A DNA stretch of 41,482 bases from Chromera velia (taxonomy: Eukaryota > Sar > Chromeraceae), in assembly GCA_018398765.1 (NCBI GenBank), contig JAHBMJ010000737.1, positions 1-41,482 of the forward strand. The letters are read 5' to 3'. Both the position numbers and the translations under genes were made by a program. The notes under the pieces were generated by a model. That model did no database searches and was not told where the DNA came from. It saw nothing but the letters and a program-made list of their open reading frames with translations. Of the stretch, positions 21,000 through 33,500 are shown piece by piece. How positions within the stretch are numbered: position 1 is the stretch's first letter; every line of letters begins with the position of its first letter.

Positions 21000-22795
21000 A
21001 AAGCAAGAGAGCAACCCTACCTAGGACTAGTCCTATCTGCCGACTGCAACCTAGAAACTATGATGGAGGCGCGGTCAATCAAAGTAGAGAGATGCATGCA
21101 GGGACTGATGAGGAAGATAGGAAGGGAGAGAGGGATTCCACCTGCTGATTGCTTCGATATATTTAAACAGACAGTGCACGCCGTATAGTTGTATAGATGC
21201 GAAATCTATGCATGCCCAGATAGCGCGTATGCAGAATTCGACGAGAAGCAAAGGAGATTTGTCCGGTTTGTTTTGCGTTTGAGAAAGAAAGAAAATTGTG
21301 ATACGCTGATGATGGAAGGAGGGTTTATTCCAATCGATTTCAAAGTGGCTTTTAAAACGATCCGGTGGGCAAGGAAGGCTTTAAAGGAGAAAAGAAACGA
21401 AGCGGTAGGGCAGGCAATCCTCATATGCTTGAGAGAGGGGGTAGAAAACAAAATGGGGGGGGGGAGAGGAATGCATCCTTTTCATCTTTTCCCTCATCTG
21501 AAGCAATGTGCACAGGCACTCTATACAGACAGAAGAATGCACCCTTTTATAAAAGAAAGACTAAAAGGAAGTGCAGGGCAGAGAGGAACACAGATAGTCA
21601 ACGAGAGAGTGGACGGGATAGAGAGATGGCTGCTAAAGAGAACAAAAAATGAGCTAGATGAGAAAAAGAGAGAGACGTTTGCATATAGAATAGAAAGAAA
21701 CATAAGAGAGAAGAGCAGTCAGGAGAAGGCAGAACTGACAGGAGTGATGATGACTGACGTGCACAGAAAGGTTTCAAATGGAAACCGTCTCCACCTTTCT
21801 TTGTTTGAAGACAGAACAGGTAGAAAGGTTGGGTCGACAATGAAAATAAAGAGAGAGAGAATAGGGAGAGCCCCTTTTTACTATACGAGAGTGGTGCTGC
21901 AATCGGAACACAGGAGGAGAGCAGCATGCAGGGTGGGAGACAGGGTTATGGTTATGACTCGGGGAAAAACTAGGGGAAAAATTCTGGTAAGAGGGGGAGA
22001 GAAGGTGCCGTTACAGAAAAGGACGTGCCAGTTCTGTCGAGGGTGGTTGGGAATCGAGGTGGTGGAAGATGAAATCCATCTGGTGACAGAATGTCCTGTT
22101 TTTGACAGAGAGAGAGCAGAGATATTCAGAAAGAAAGAAGGGAAATAGGATAGTAAGATGGAAGAAAGAGCCAGAAAGGCAGCTACAGAAAGAGAAGGGC
22201 TCAACAGAGAAGAGGGAAAAAGAGACAACTCGACGCTTTTCTGCTTTCTGTTAAATAAATGTCATACCAGAGTGGATGAGTTTTTGGGATGGGCGTCATT
22301 CAAACGGAGGGTGTTTGAGGAGTGTCCAGGATGGTATAGATATATAGAGGGAGACGCTCTTAGACGCTCTGGCGGCCAGACATGCAGGAATCACCGGACT
22401 CAGGAAGGCAGCGGGCGATCGAGAGACTAACAAAAAAATATGACGAGACAATTGATAACTTAGAGACGACCGAAGGAGCGTTAGGGTGGGGAAGGAGGGA
22501 GCCGCAAAAAAAGATTGATAAAGCAAACAAGAAGAGCGAGGAAGCCCAAATCGCATGCCGTTTCAGATCGATTTTCAGGCCGGAAAGCCAACACGGATCC
22601 AGAGCCATGGCTCGAACAACGAATAATAATGTAGCAGTGGCCAGGGCAACAGACTTTGGCAGGCCCCGAGGGCGGGGTCTGATACCTCAGCTTAGGTTGG
22701 GGAACGCCCCGCCCTGCTAGCTCTGGCGACAGATAGACATAGCGGGAAGGCCCTAAAGCGGAACATATCAATCAATCAATCAATCAATCATGGAC
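21000..22795 (+). mobile_element. 5'-truncated LINE (non-LTR retrotransposon) copy
   Basis: One frame reads from about 21010 through KKAREQPYLGLVLS, where YLG matches the conserved motif near the end of LINE reverse transcriptases. It continues through the C-terminal region to a C-x2-C-x13-H-x4-C zinc knuckle (CQFCRGW ... HLVTEC, about 22027-22090). The 3' UTR contains a GGGCGGGG/CCCCGCCC hairpin (22670-22714) and the element ends in five to six ATCA units. The endonuclease and catalytic polymerase motifs are absent. The frame is broken by TAG at 21186-21188 and TAG at 22146-22148, so this is a dead, 5'-truncated copy. A second 3' fragment of the family lies at 1055-1126. Confidence 0.8.
21189..22148 (+). 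pseudogene. LINE ORF2 C-terminal remnant
   Basis: The 319-codon open stretch lies between in-frame stops at 21186 and 22146 within the LINE copy. It corresponds to the part after the polymerase thumb and includes the C-terminal zinc knuckle. It has no plausible start of its own. The same frame stays readable after the second stop (LFCFLLNKCHTRVDEF near 22240), which shows that the stop is a lesion or lies close to the original C-terminus. Confidence 0.75.
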
Positions 22796-23276
22796 CTAGT
22801 CATGGACTATCATGGACCCTAAAGTTATTGCGCTATCCGGGTAACTCTTAAAGTCCAACTGTATTTTAAACAATTTTAGAACAAATGTTCAATCATATTT
22901 ATGAAACAAAATTTCATCATCAAATTTCATGCATACATGCATGCATGCATGGAAGCTAGCGTGGAAGTCGAATAGTATGATCGGTGTAGACTATCGAAAT
23001 TGGTATCCAACTGATGCATGGCCAAGGCCCAGGCCCAGGCTGTACGTGTTTTTATGTTCCAGAAGCAGCTGGGAGCTGAGGCAAACATCGAAGCACATTC
23101 ATGCAGAAGTGGAAGAAACAGCCGCAACGCATGGCACGAGGAGCATCAATCACGCATCAGATCATGCAGAAGGCATCCGGTGAGCATGCAGGCCGACAGA
23201 GAGGTCTAGACGGGTTGTATGCAGCGCGGCTGGGATCGGTGATGGCCTTGTGTTAATTGTCTCTTACGGTCTTTCT
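22796..23276. other. Spacer between LINE tail and TOP1 stop
   Basis: It is AT-rich to about 22930, then contains GCATGCATGCATGCATGG (overlapping TGCATGCA octamers at 22938 and 22942). The rest is probably TOP1 3' UTR. No coding frame is supported. Confidence 0.45.
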
Positions 23277-24936
23277 TTACTTGCTCTTCGAAGCTGCCAA
23301 GGCGGAGCCAGCAGGAGGCACGAAAGAGAATTGAGAGTCGACGTACATCGCCCATGGGAATTTGGTTCGGTTGGACTTCTCGAACAGCCTCTCGATAGGG
23401 ACCTCGTAGCGTTTCGCAAAGGCGACCGTGACTCTGCAGAACAAAGATAAGATGTGGTTGCAGGGAATTGCGCGTGCACGCAATTTGACTCGCTGTGTGT
23501 GTCGACTTCAATGATGCTTCGAATGAACTGTTTGTAGATCGGGCAGGGAGAGAATCTCCGTTTCATTTTTTATTGCTTCCTTCGTGCCATCCGCATCTCT
23601 CCGACTCTGGCTAGATGCCACTCGTTCAACTCCTCTAACGCAAACACCCATAATTACTCTCTCGCCCACGCATACACCCACTCACCCACATACGCATACA
23701 AGCATCCACGGTCCATCAGACCAACACACCCATCCACCCATCCACTTACCGGGGGTCCATGTAGTTCTTCTTGGAGGTGCCCAGGGAGACCGCCTTGTTG
23801 TCCTCTTTGTCTTCCATCACCTTCTTGTGCTTCGCTATGCGAACCCTGAGCAGGAAAGGAAAGAAGAGGATGGCAGAGCAGAAAAAACGAAAAAATTCCT
23901 GCAGGCTTTCAGATGATGGAGGGAGGCATCAGGATCCTCTGTGTGGTTGAGGAAAGGGAAGGCACGAACACGAGCAGGAAAAGAAAGCGAATGAATCGCC
24001 GTAGAAGGAGTTTGAAAATTTTGAAAGAATTTTGATCGCTCATCGCACTGGAGCCATCAGACAGCCGGCTGGCAAGCAAACGAACAGGGAAAGACAGAAA
24101 ACGAAATCGGAGCAAAGGAGAGACAAATAATGTCTGAAGGCAGATTTTTCACCGGCAACAGCCAGATAGATCCTTTGAGATCCGCTTCTTCCCGTTTGAA
24201 TGTCATTTCTTTTGCTTTTCGTTCATTCATCTCTCGACCGAACATCCTTTTGCAGTCAGTCTCCCTCTTTCCAGAGAGATACCACCTACTTGAGGGCGTC
24301 GATTTTCTTTTCTGCCTGGTCTGCCTTCATGGAGGGGCCGATCTCTGGGGCCTTGAAGGGCTGCAGCTTCTTCTCCTCATCCTGCATACATACACATATT
24401 AATACATGCATACATACATACATACATGCACACGCAGGTCATACTGCCATCCCTTGTCATTTCACACATGCGTACAAAATCCAAACATGCCCACTCTGTC
24501 TCTTTCACACACACACGCACACGCACGATTGTGCGCGCGCATCTACTCACAGAATTTTACCTCGACGCGGGGATCCACACTGGCGGAGAGGGAAAAGGAA
24601 AAGAACGAACGACAGCGGCTGGAAAGACGGGCCCACTGCGCACTGACATAGCTGCTCACTCACTCTAAGTCATGGTGCACGATTCGTATCCCGTCCCTGT
24701 GCCTACTGTGTGGCTGCATGACGCACGCAAGCGCTGCATTGGCGTACCTCTGCTTTCACAGTTTCCTTCTCTTTCTTGATCTTCTCTCTCTCCTTTCCCC
24801 ACTTCTCCCTCTCCTTCTTGTTCATCGTGAGGGATTTGAGGAACTCCCGATATTCCTCCAGTTCGTACTCCATACACTCCAGCTGCAGGCAGGAAGGAAG
24901 GAAGGCAGGCAGAGGGAGTTGGAAAGGCAGCTCAAA

Positions 24937-24981
<45 letters not shown>

Positions 24982-25084
24982 AGTTACTGACTGATTGACT
25001 CACGCAAGTAAGCACTCGCGGAAAGAGGGTGGGGACACACACACACACACACACACACTCGCTCACTCACTCACACACACTCAA

Positions 25085-25115
<31 letters not shown>

Positions 25116-25970
25116 CAGAGAGACAGGCAGAGAGAGAGAGACAGAGAGAGAGAGAGAGACAGAGAGAGAGAGAGACAGAGAGAGAATGCTGCTTTCCAAA
25201 GTCTCACAGCTTTGTTCTTCACATGTCTTTCTCATCTCCTCTCCTCTCTTGGAGGGTCTCCGGAAGTCTCCATCCATCCATCCATGCAGTCTCCTCAGGG
25301 TCGCCCCCTTTCTCTTCCTCTCTCCTGATGTCTGCCGTGTGGTCCAGCGAGACAGACAGACACTGACCCACCTTTCTCTGCAGCTTCTCCATCGATGCCT
25401 CGTGAGTTTTTGCAGGCGCCTTCTGATGGTTGCACAGAATCGCGACCTCTCTGCAGACAGACAGACAGACAGACAGACAGACATGGAAAAAAACAGACAG
25501 AATTGAACTGCGGTTTCGCAGGAAGACCCGAAGAAAGCCGTGCAGCCTGCGGGTGTTCAATGCGCTATCCTGAGCCACTCACTTTCCTCTCTCCCTCCTG
25601 ACACAGAGCTCGACAACGTCGAAGAAGATGAACAAGACGCAGTAAATAAATCCCGCAATGGAATGGAATGAATACCCACCCCACACGTCCCTTTGCCCCA
25701 CCCACCTGTTGGCATCCTTGTAGAACTTGCAGATATCCAGGATGCTCGAGAGGTCCACTTTCTTTTCGCCGATCTTTGCAAGCTCTGGGTAACAAGAGAA
25801 GAGAAGACAAGAGAAGGGAGGAAAGGACACAACGGACAGAAAGAGCTGTGCAGTTTGCAGCAAAGAAGCAAGCAAGCAAGCAGAGAACAGAAGGAAGACA
25901 AAAAAGAGACCGCAGTCACACACACGCACAAGCACAACCGTGTCTCCCCTGCTGTCGTTGTCTTCATTCA

Positions 25971-26005
<35 letters not shown>

Positions 26006-29000
26006 CTCTGCATGGGTTTGCGTCCCTCTCTCCCCATGAATCAGTGTCTTCCGACTCTCAGGCCAACAATCAAGTTGGAGATCTAATCGCTGCATGGTGT
26101 GTTTTACTCTTTTCTGTTCCTCCATGGTTTCTTTCTGTCCTCCTCCCATTCACCGTTCCCACAAACTCGCATCTCTGCACTGTTGTCACAGCACTGCACT
26201 GACCCACTCACTCACCCACTGACCCCTCTCAAGAGTGATGGACGCATTGTAGGTTCTGAAGACCTTCGCAGATAGGCCGTCCATGTGCTCCGATAGGAAT
26301 CTGTTCACTCTCCCCGGCTGCTCTCCCTCTCATCCATGGCGAGCAGGCACGAAGGGAGCGAGGGAGGCAGACAGACAGACAAAGAGGCAGGGAGGAGAGG
26401 AAGAACAGACAGGAAAGGGAAAGGACACCAGCGTTCATCGTAAAGACACATGTGCACGAATACAGATACGCAGATACATACGCTCTCTCTCTCACACACA
26501 CACACACGCACGCACAGCGGCACGCGCACGGACACATAAAGGCAGCAGACAGAGAGGTGTTTCCGCACGCTGACAAAACTTGTGCTGTCACTCTTGCTCT
26601 CCAGCTCACATTCCCGTTCCCCCAAACGAAAAACCGCACAAAAAAGGGCGTCGGTCCTTTTCATTCAATTCTCAGGCATGCCAGTGATTCACGCTCCCTC
26701 CCTCTCTTGCTCGATATTTTCAGACAGAGCGACCGAATGACTTTTCGCCAGAAAGGGAGACTGAGTCAATTCAATAACGGATAAAAAAATGAAAAGGAAC
26801 GAATCCTCCAAATTGAAGACCGAAAGAAAGGGAAAAGTAATGGGAGAACTTTCATGTGAGGTAAAACAAATAAAACACTCGTTTTGACTGCTCCTCCATT
26901 GACATTTGACGTGATCATTGTATGGCCATCGTCCTCCGTTCGACACTTCCACAAAAATCAGAGAGGTGAATGCAGAAGAAAAGTCACGCGGAGAGACCGC
27001 GCAAAAGCACAGACACATAGATGCGCGTGCAAGAGGAGAGAGAGAGTATCCGTGGGAAGGGAAACGGAAACGACGGACACGACAGACGTACGTCAACGTC
27101 GTCGAAGATGTCGTCTCCCTTCTGTTTCCCCTTTGTCTCGGCGAAACTCTTCAGATTGTAGAACGCGGTCGAGTCCAACTTCACCGTGTTGAAATACCTG
27201 CACGGAGAGAGGCAAAGAAGCAGCAGGAAGGAAAGCAACTTGAGGAGAAGTCTAGGGACGGAAGCACACGAGAAGAGAAGAGAAGAGAATAGGAGAGGAG
27301 AGGACAAACTAGGACTCCGGACACTTACGGAAGGGCTCTTCAAGAAGCTGGGAGGTGTGTGAATATGATCTGTCAATATACATCTGAATGTTCCCTCTCT
27401 CGTCCACTGATTCATTTAAACACACTCAGTCCAGTGATGATTCAAATGCGAGACAAGACTTTTTCGGTCGAAGAGAGTCACACACGCGGTGCCTTCGTGT
27501 CAGTAAAAGAAACAAAAAAGAGAAGGGAAGAGAAGAGAAAGAACGAGGCAAAAGCGGAAAACGGAAGGAAGAACGAAAGAAGAAAGAACTCGCACAGAGA
27601 GGAACAACAATCGCATTCGAAGCCCCAGACTGCCCCACCTCCCGAGAACTTTCGAGGCACTCATCCACCTACCTGATTGAGTCTTTCCCCAGGAAGTCGA
27701 GGGTGATCTCCTCAGTGTTTTCCTGCACAGACAGACGCACAACCAACACATACATGAGAAGGGGGGAGTGAGGGAGAGAGGAGGGCGAGTGGGTGGACAG
27801 ATTTAAAGGATAAGAGGAAATGAGGCGAGAGCAAATGAAGAAAGGGAGGCGAAGTCCTCTGCTGATTTCATTCCCTCGCAACGAAGAGAGACCAGGCCAG
27901 AAGTGGCCACGCAAAAAGAATGCTCGAAAGATGCGAAGTGTCCTTCAAGACGATGCAGAGATGAAGAAAGGCCTGAAGAGGAAAGAAGGGAAAAGACCGC
28001 ACGAACAACCAAACAAAATAACGCGCGGACGAAGTGAGAAACGAACGTTGAATGAGCAGTGCTCCACTCGGAGAGAGCAGCACCCGACGGTATCTGCCTC
28101 CTCGTCTGTGTCCTTCTCTCCTCCCACACGGAGTGCCAGGAAGTCAATCAAGTAGACTGCGGTGCCCAACTGGCGTTCTACCCTCTCTTTCGCTGCACAG
28201 ACAGAGACCGAGAGAGAGAGAGAAGGGGGTGAGGAAAAAGGAGCAAAAACACAATAAATAAACGAGACACATAAGGAAAGCGGAACGGAAGGCCGGCAGC
28301 CCTGAGAGGCAAGCAAGACTTCGACCGAGCACTGCTTGCTTAATCTGCGAGAGAAGTGAAGCAGAATCAGGGGGAAATTCAAGAAAGAGAGGACATTTTC
28401 GGAAAGAAACAAAGAGAAAGAAAACGAACTGACATCGCATGAGCTGTCGGTAGCTCTGTCGAATCTTATCAACCCGCAGCTGCGCACACAGATACATGCA
28501 AACACATACAGAATCTCTCACTCATTTACTCACACACTCACACACACACACACAGACACGCTCTCACACACACAAACAATTCAGAGAGAGAGAGAGAGAA
28601 ATAGCCGCGCCTGTGCTTCTGATGGCCAAAGAAAGAAAGAGAGCCATCCGGAGTTCCAAGAAACACAAATGTGTTTGCTTCCTGAACTCTCAGTGTCAAT
28701 CTGTAATCTCTCTCTCTCACTCTCAGTGTGTGTGTACGGACGGTCGGACAGGCTGCAGACCTGAGCCCTTCCCAGCAATGTCGGGAAGGGAATTTAGAGC
28801 GATAACCCGGCCGGGCACACAGAGGGAGAGACAGCGTATGTGTCTCCACCCCTCTTTTCTGTCTTCTCCAACGGGAAGACTGATGAGCACTTGAACAAAG
28901 AGAGACCGCCTCACACGCTTCATTCGTTTTTTCTTTTCTTTTACAAAAAATCAGAAAACAGACAAAGATAGATAAATAGAGCGACAGACGGAAGGTGCGT

Positions 29001-32000
29001 CTTTTCTTTTTTTCGTACAGAAAGCCAGGCAAACGGAGACAGACAGATAGGCTGACAGGCAGGTAGACAAACAGACAGGCAGACAGACAGACCGAGAGCT
29101 CTCTTGCTTTCTCGTATTTCTGCAGGTCCGCCTTCCCTTTGGCACCAGAGGCTTGACCGAGGTACAAATACCTGCAAAGCATTAACTTGAAGGTGGGAAG
29201 GAAAACAGACTGACAGAGAGGACGGATCCGCCATGCACTTTCCAATGCTTTTCTGGCTTTCTCACACTCTGACACTCTCTCTCTCTCGTTCTTTCTTCTT
29301 TTTCCTGAACCTCCACCAATGAAAACCGCGCCCCCTCAGACTGACACATTCCCTTCCTCCCTCCCTCCCTGACTGACTTGTAGGAGTTGCAGACGGAGTC
29401 CTTGAAAAAACCCAGCCAGGTCACGGAGGGGTCGTGCACGACGTCTGCCCAGGCTCTGCCCTTCAGAGCGTTGCCTGTGGGTCGGGGGACAGGCGCATCC
29501 TTCGAGAGGTTCAACGTCACGTCCTCAGGCATAGTCTTCCTCTGCACGCACGTGCATACGGACAATTAAACGACAAACAAATTAATCAACAAGAAGAGAG
29601 AGAAAATTTATGTTCAGATACATACGCTGCTACAGATATGGCTTGCATACAAGTGCATCCATTCTCTGAAGAAACAGACAACTGATGAGACACCCTCTGC
29701 CATCATCTCGTCTCTTTGTCAACAAAGATAGGCAGCAAGCAGCGTAAGCCAAAAAAGACAGCAGAAGGGGGGAACAGTAGAAAGAGGAACTGCATGAGAG
29801 GGGGAGAGAGTCATGTATAGACAGAGCGACACACAAAAGACAGCCAAAACACGAACACAAACACAAACACGTACACACATGAACAGACACAGAGACACAG
29901 ACACGCCCTCACACACTCCTTCACACACGCGTACGCACACAGAAAAACCCCGAGAGCGTAGCGTTGGAAGACGCTCTGCATGTCATACATGTCACTGGAG
30001 CCCCACTCACCTTGAGGGTTCCCATTTTCGGGTGAGTGCCTCGGCCCTGGAAGAGCCCTGGAATTTCCACCTTGGGGTTTGCCATCTCCTCACGCAGCCA
30101 GTTGCCGATGCCGGGGTCCAGCAGGGCGTGCTTGAAGGGTGCCAGCTCCTCCTGGGTTCTCTGGGTGATCTCCTGCAGGCAGGAGAGGAAAGAAGATATG
30201 CGTAGCCTCAGAGAAGCGAACATCGGGGGTATGTAGCCTTTCAACCTTTTGGGTCTCTGTCTCTCTGCTTTTGTCCTTCAAAAAGGTGATGCTTTCTTTC
30301 GAAAAAAAGTGACAACAAGCAGGGACGGCAAAGCAATGGAAGAATTCGCCTTGACTGTCTGCATTGTTCGTGAAACTTTTTGTTGTCGTCAAATGCTAGA
30401 GGAAGACTTGTGAAACAGCGCAGTGAAAGCGCATGGGAGAGGATCGATTTAGGAGAACGCATCAGGCGTTGTCTGCGTTTTTGTGGGGAAATGGAGGAGA
30501 CAGGTCCGACCGATCCAAGAGAGGGCAAGGAAAAGAGAATGAAGGGGCGGAAAAAGAAGATTTCGATTAGGGGAGGGTGTAGATTCTCTCTTTCACATGC
30601 TTCTCCTTAGCTCAATCAATCCTTAATTCTGAAGAGCATCTCACTCAAATTCAGGGCCTCCACCGCAACCACGCAAGCATGTGGTCGGTCAGCAGAGATC
30701 ACCCCACAGGTTCAGTACAAATTGGAGACCAACCTACCAACCAGTAGACGTCAGGACTGCTTGACTGACCTGCTTCTCCTCACGAGAGAGGTTCTTCTTT
30801 CGGTCCTTTTCGGACTGCACAACAACAAAGACAAAAGAAACTTTCGGTCCTTTTCGGACTGCACAACAACAAAGACAAAAGAAACGTTCGGTCTTTTTCG
30901 GACTGCACAACAACAAAGACAAAAGAAACGTTCGGTCCTTTTCGGACTGCACAGCAACAAACACAACAAAATATGTACTCATCTGCCTGACGGCATGTGC
31001 TGAAGACAAACGAGAGAAAAGGGGGCCACTACAAAAGGAAGCTCCACTTCTGCTGCTCTCATTTTAAGCGATTGTCTCTTTCTGCGACCAGGAAAGAAAG
31101 ACGAGCCGACCCTTCCGACTCGGTCCTGCCTCTGTCCTTTCCCACGTTCCCCCGAACGAACGAACGAACCTGAAGGTATTCCTCGATGGGCGTGAAATCC
31201 AAATTTTTGAAGAACTTCTCTCTATCCTTCTCGTTCGTCCTGATCTCATGGTCAGGAGGAAGAATTGCCAGAAAGTCGCGGTGGAAGTTTTCGCGGAACG
31301 TTTTGTTCTCAAACTTGTCGGGTCGTTGGAGCATCTGTGCCCTGAACGAGGGAGGGAACAAAATCGACGCATAGAAAGACACAACACAAAGGAAAAGAGA
31401 TGTCAAGGCATGGAGGACAGCATGCACATGCCACCCAGACAGACAGACTTCATATGAGGAAATGCAAAACCCTCCCTGAAGGCACATGCCAGTGGAAAGC
31501 AAACAAAAGATGAGAGAAACCACAGCAAAAGTGCATAGGACCGACCAAAAATTTGCCACTTCTTCTGCTTTGGGAGGAAGAACGAGAAAGTTGCCCTTGT
31601 ACTTAAAAGCGCGGCCGTGCGGCACATATCTGCAGATAGTTTTCAAATTGGTATTAGGTACTCTGTCCGTGTTTTACAGATGGTGTCACCATGCATCCAT
31701 CCATCTTTCCAACCTCTCCTTCGTGCCGCATCAGTCTGTTGGCCGAACACAGGCAGCGCTGTTATCAAAAAAGAGGCACACAATAGGCTTCAATAAAATT
31801 ACCGACTCACAGAAGTGTACGCTTACTGTTTGTTCGCTCTTCTTCTCTCCTTTCACTTTTTTCCAACCAGCACTACACGAACACACACGCAAAATACAGG
31901 AGAAAAAAAAATGACGCAGGAGAAGGGGGGGGGAGAGAGAGGGGGGGAGGGGGGGGGCCTGCCACGGATACTTGCTTCTTCGCAGACACATATTGTTCGA

Positions 32001-32828
32001 TGCGTGCACCAGGGAAGGCAGAACAGCTCATGATTCGCCCTGGCACCTCAGACGGATGCGTCCCTCCGTGTTATGTCCAGATTCACTGACCTACCAAGTC
32101 ATCTGACGGTCGATTATTCTGAGTTGACGGGTTTCGGTTCCATAAACGCCTCCACGAACTCTCTCTCTATTTCACTATTTGACTTCCAGTCTCTCTAATA
32201 ACTCTCAGGCTTACAAACCAAATTTCGCTTACTTCGGGTTGAAAACCATCCCACGGTGCTCCAGATAGGTCCAGTGGGTCGCCGTCTCCTTCTTTCCTTC
32301 TTCTTCCACCCTCTCCCACCACTTGTTGATGGGCTCAAAGTACTGCTCTGTCTTCTTTTGCTTCTTCTGCAAAGAAAAGGAGGAGGTGAGGGGGGAGCCG
32401 CATGAAGGGAATGGAAGGGAAGCGATGCACAGACAAGAGAAAAGTGAGGGTTCAGAAGGCGAAAAGAAAGACACGGGGAAAGTTTTCTATTCTCTCTGCA
32501 GAAACAGAGGGGAGGGCGAAGGAGACGGGAGGAAATTTCGGAGACGAAGAACAGAGACGGCAGTGAAGAAACAGGGGAGAGGCGGGAACAAGACAAATGT
32601 GGCACATAAATGCACCAAAAAAAGCAAAGTACTCAGACCTACCGCTTGACGGCCCCCCGCAGGCACTACCGAAGCTGCAAAGACACACACACGGGGTGAC
32701 AGTAAACCTCGCTCGCTATTCTCAATTCATACAGATAGATACCACACGCACTTTCCGATGTCCTTTCACGAAGTTCGCTGCCTGTCTTCACTAGATCTTG
32801 ACTGACGTCTCTTCTTCTGCTCCGGCAT
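23277..32828 (-). CDS. TOP1: DNA topoisomerase I (type IB), 20 exons
   Basis: It relaxes supercoils through a transient 3'-phosphotyrosyl nick in the nucleus. Exons (minus): 32828-32807, 32674-32643, 32366-32233, 31629-31546, 31341-31170, 30814-30770, 30172-30011, 29541-29378, 29171-29093, 28479-28434, 28192-28047, 27722-27673, 27197-27098, 26317-26224, 25784-25706, 25450-25372, 24882-24748, 24381-24290, 23845-23750, 23433-23277. All junctions keep phase and give 655 residues. The catalytic pentad is complete: Arg ~335 (LALRVGGEK), Lys ~375 (DFLGKDSIR), Arg ~433 ([10 protein letters not shown]), His ~478 (CNHQKAP), Tyr ~600 (SKKNYMDPR). The core starts near [17 protein letters not shown] charged linker helix covers exons 17-18. 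The N-terminus (MPEQKKRP) is short; the long acidic/basic N-terminal domain of animals is missing. Acceptors are CAG. The exon 6 acceptor is tandemly repeated upstream. Confidence 0.95.
24930..25186. repeat. CA and GA microsatellites in TOP1 intron 16
   Basis: CA runs lie at about 24949-24976 and 25036-25082 and an interrupted GA/CAGA run at 25084-25186. On the transcribed strand these are TG and TC/TCTG tracts. Confidence 0.9.
25451..25484. repeat. CAGA repeat forming a polypyrimidine tract
   Basis: On the minus strand this reads TGTCTGTCTG repeated and ends CTGCAG, directly against TOP1 exon 16. The microsatellite therefore serves as the 3' splice-site tract. Confidence 0.85.
25973..26008. 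repeat. CT dinucleotide microsatellite in TOP1 intron 14
   Basis: About 15 CT units; on the transcript strand this is GA. Confidence 0.85.
30799..30970 (-). repeat. 44-bp tandem repeat of a TOP1 3' splice site
   Basis: Units start at 30799, 30843, 30887 and 30931 (last one partial and diverged), each TTCGGTCCTTTTCGGACTGC followed by ACAACAACAAAGACAAAAGA and a short spacer. On the minus strand each unit holds a TTG-rich tract, a CAG acceptor and the first ~17 bases of exon 6. Candidate exon starts are 30814, 30858, 30902 and 30946. Confidence 0.95.
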
Positions 32829-33500
32829 CTTCCTTCTTCACTCCAAGCAGCTGCCGCTCAAGGATTTCGGACGAGCACAGAGAAAAATCTCTTTTGTTTG
32901 CGTGGTGACGCTGACCCGCCTCCTTCAGAAGACAACAAAAAAAAGAGTGGAAGAACCCGTGAGTTGTGTCGTCCTCTTTCAGTCTCGACTACGATGTCAC
33001 TTCATGTACACATGCAAATACATGCTCTGCATGCGCCACTCAAAGACACAGGTCTGCGCAGATGAAGATGCCCAACTCGCCTTCAATGCGTGAGGTAGGG
33101 AGAGACTCGGAGGCTTTGAGCCGTGAATTTTAGTGCTGCATGGCCATGCAGTCTCTCACCCCGGGCTTCTCAACACATGCACCTTTCATGGCAAATTCAT
33201 AGAGATGCCACGCAGGGGTGCACATGATCACCTGGCTAATCAGTGCCCGTCTCTCAAGTCTCGTCATGTCTCGTCGTCTTGTGTCGTGCGAAGTTGGCCG
33301 GTGAAAGCGTGGTGAACGCAAACGAAAGTGCGCACTCCTTGTGCAATCAATACCAAAATGTCAACGTACGCCAACTGATCCACTGCAGCTGCTTCATCTC
33401 GCTCTGCATGAGCATTCCTTGTCAGACTGAGAGAGTGACCCCTGCGTATCTGTGTTGCTGTGCCACTGCTTGAAACACTTATTTTACCTTTCTGATTAGT
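32829..33500. promoter_or_regulatory. Divergent intergenic region TOP1 / ankyrin gene
   Basis: About 670 bases separate two divergent start codons. They include 5' UTRs and presumably both promoters. A short cluster of ATGCA strings lies at 33003-33035 (ACATGCAAATACATGC). I see no clear core elements. Confidence 0.4.
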
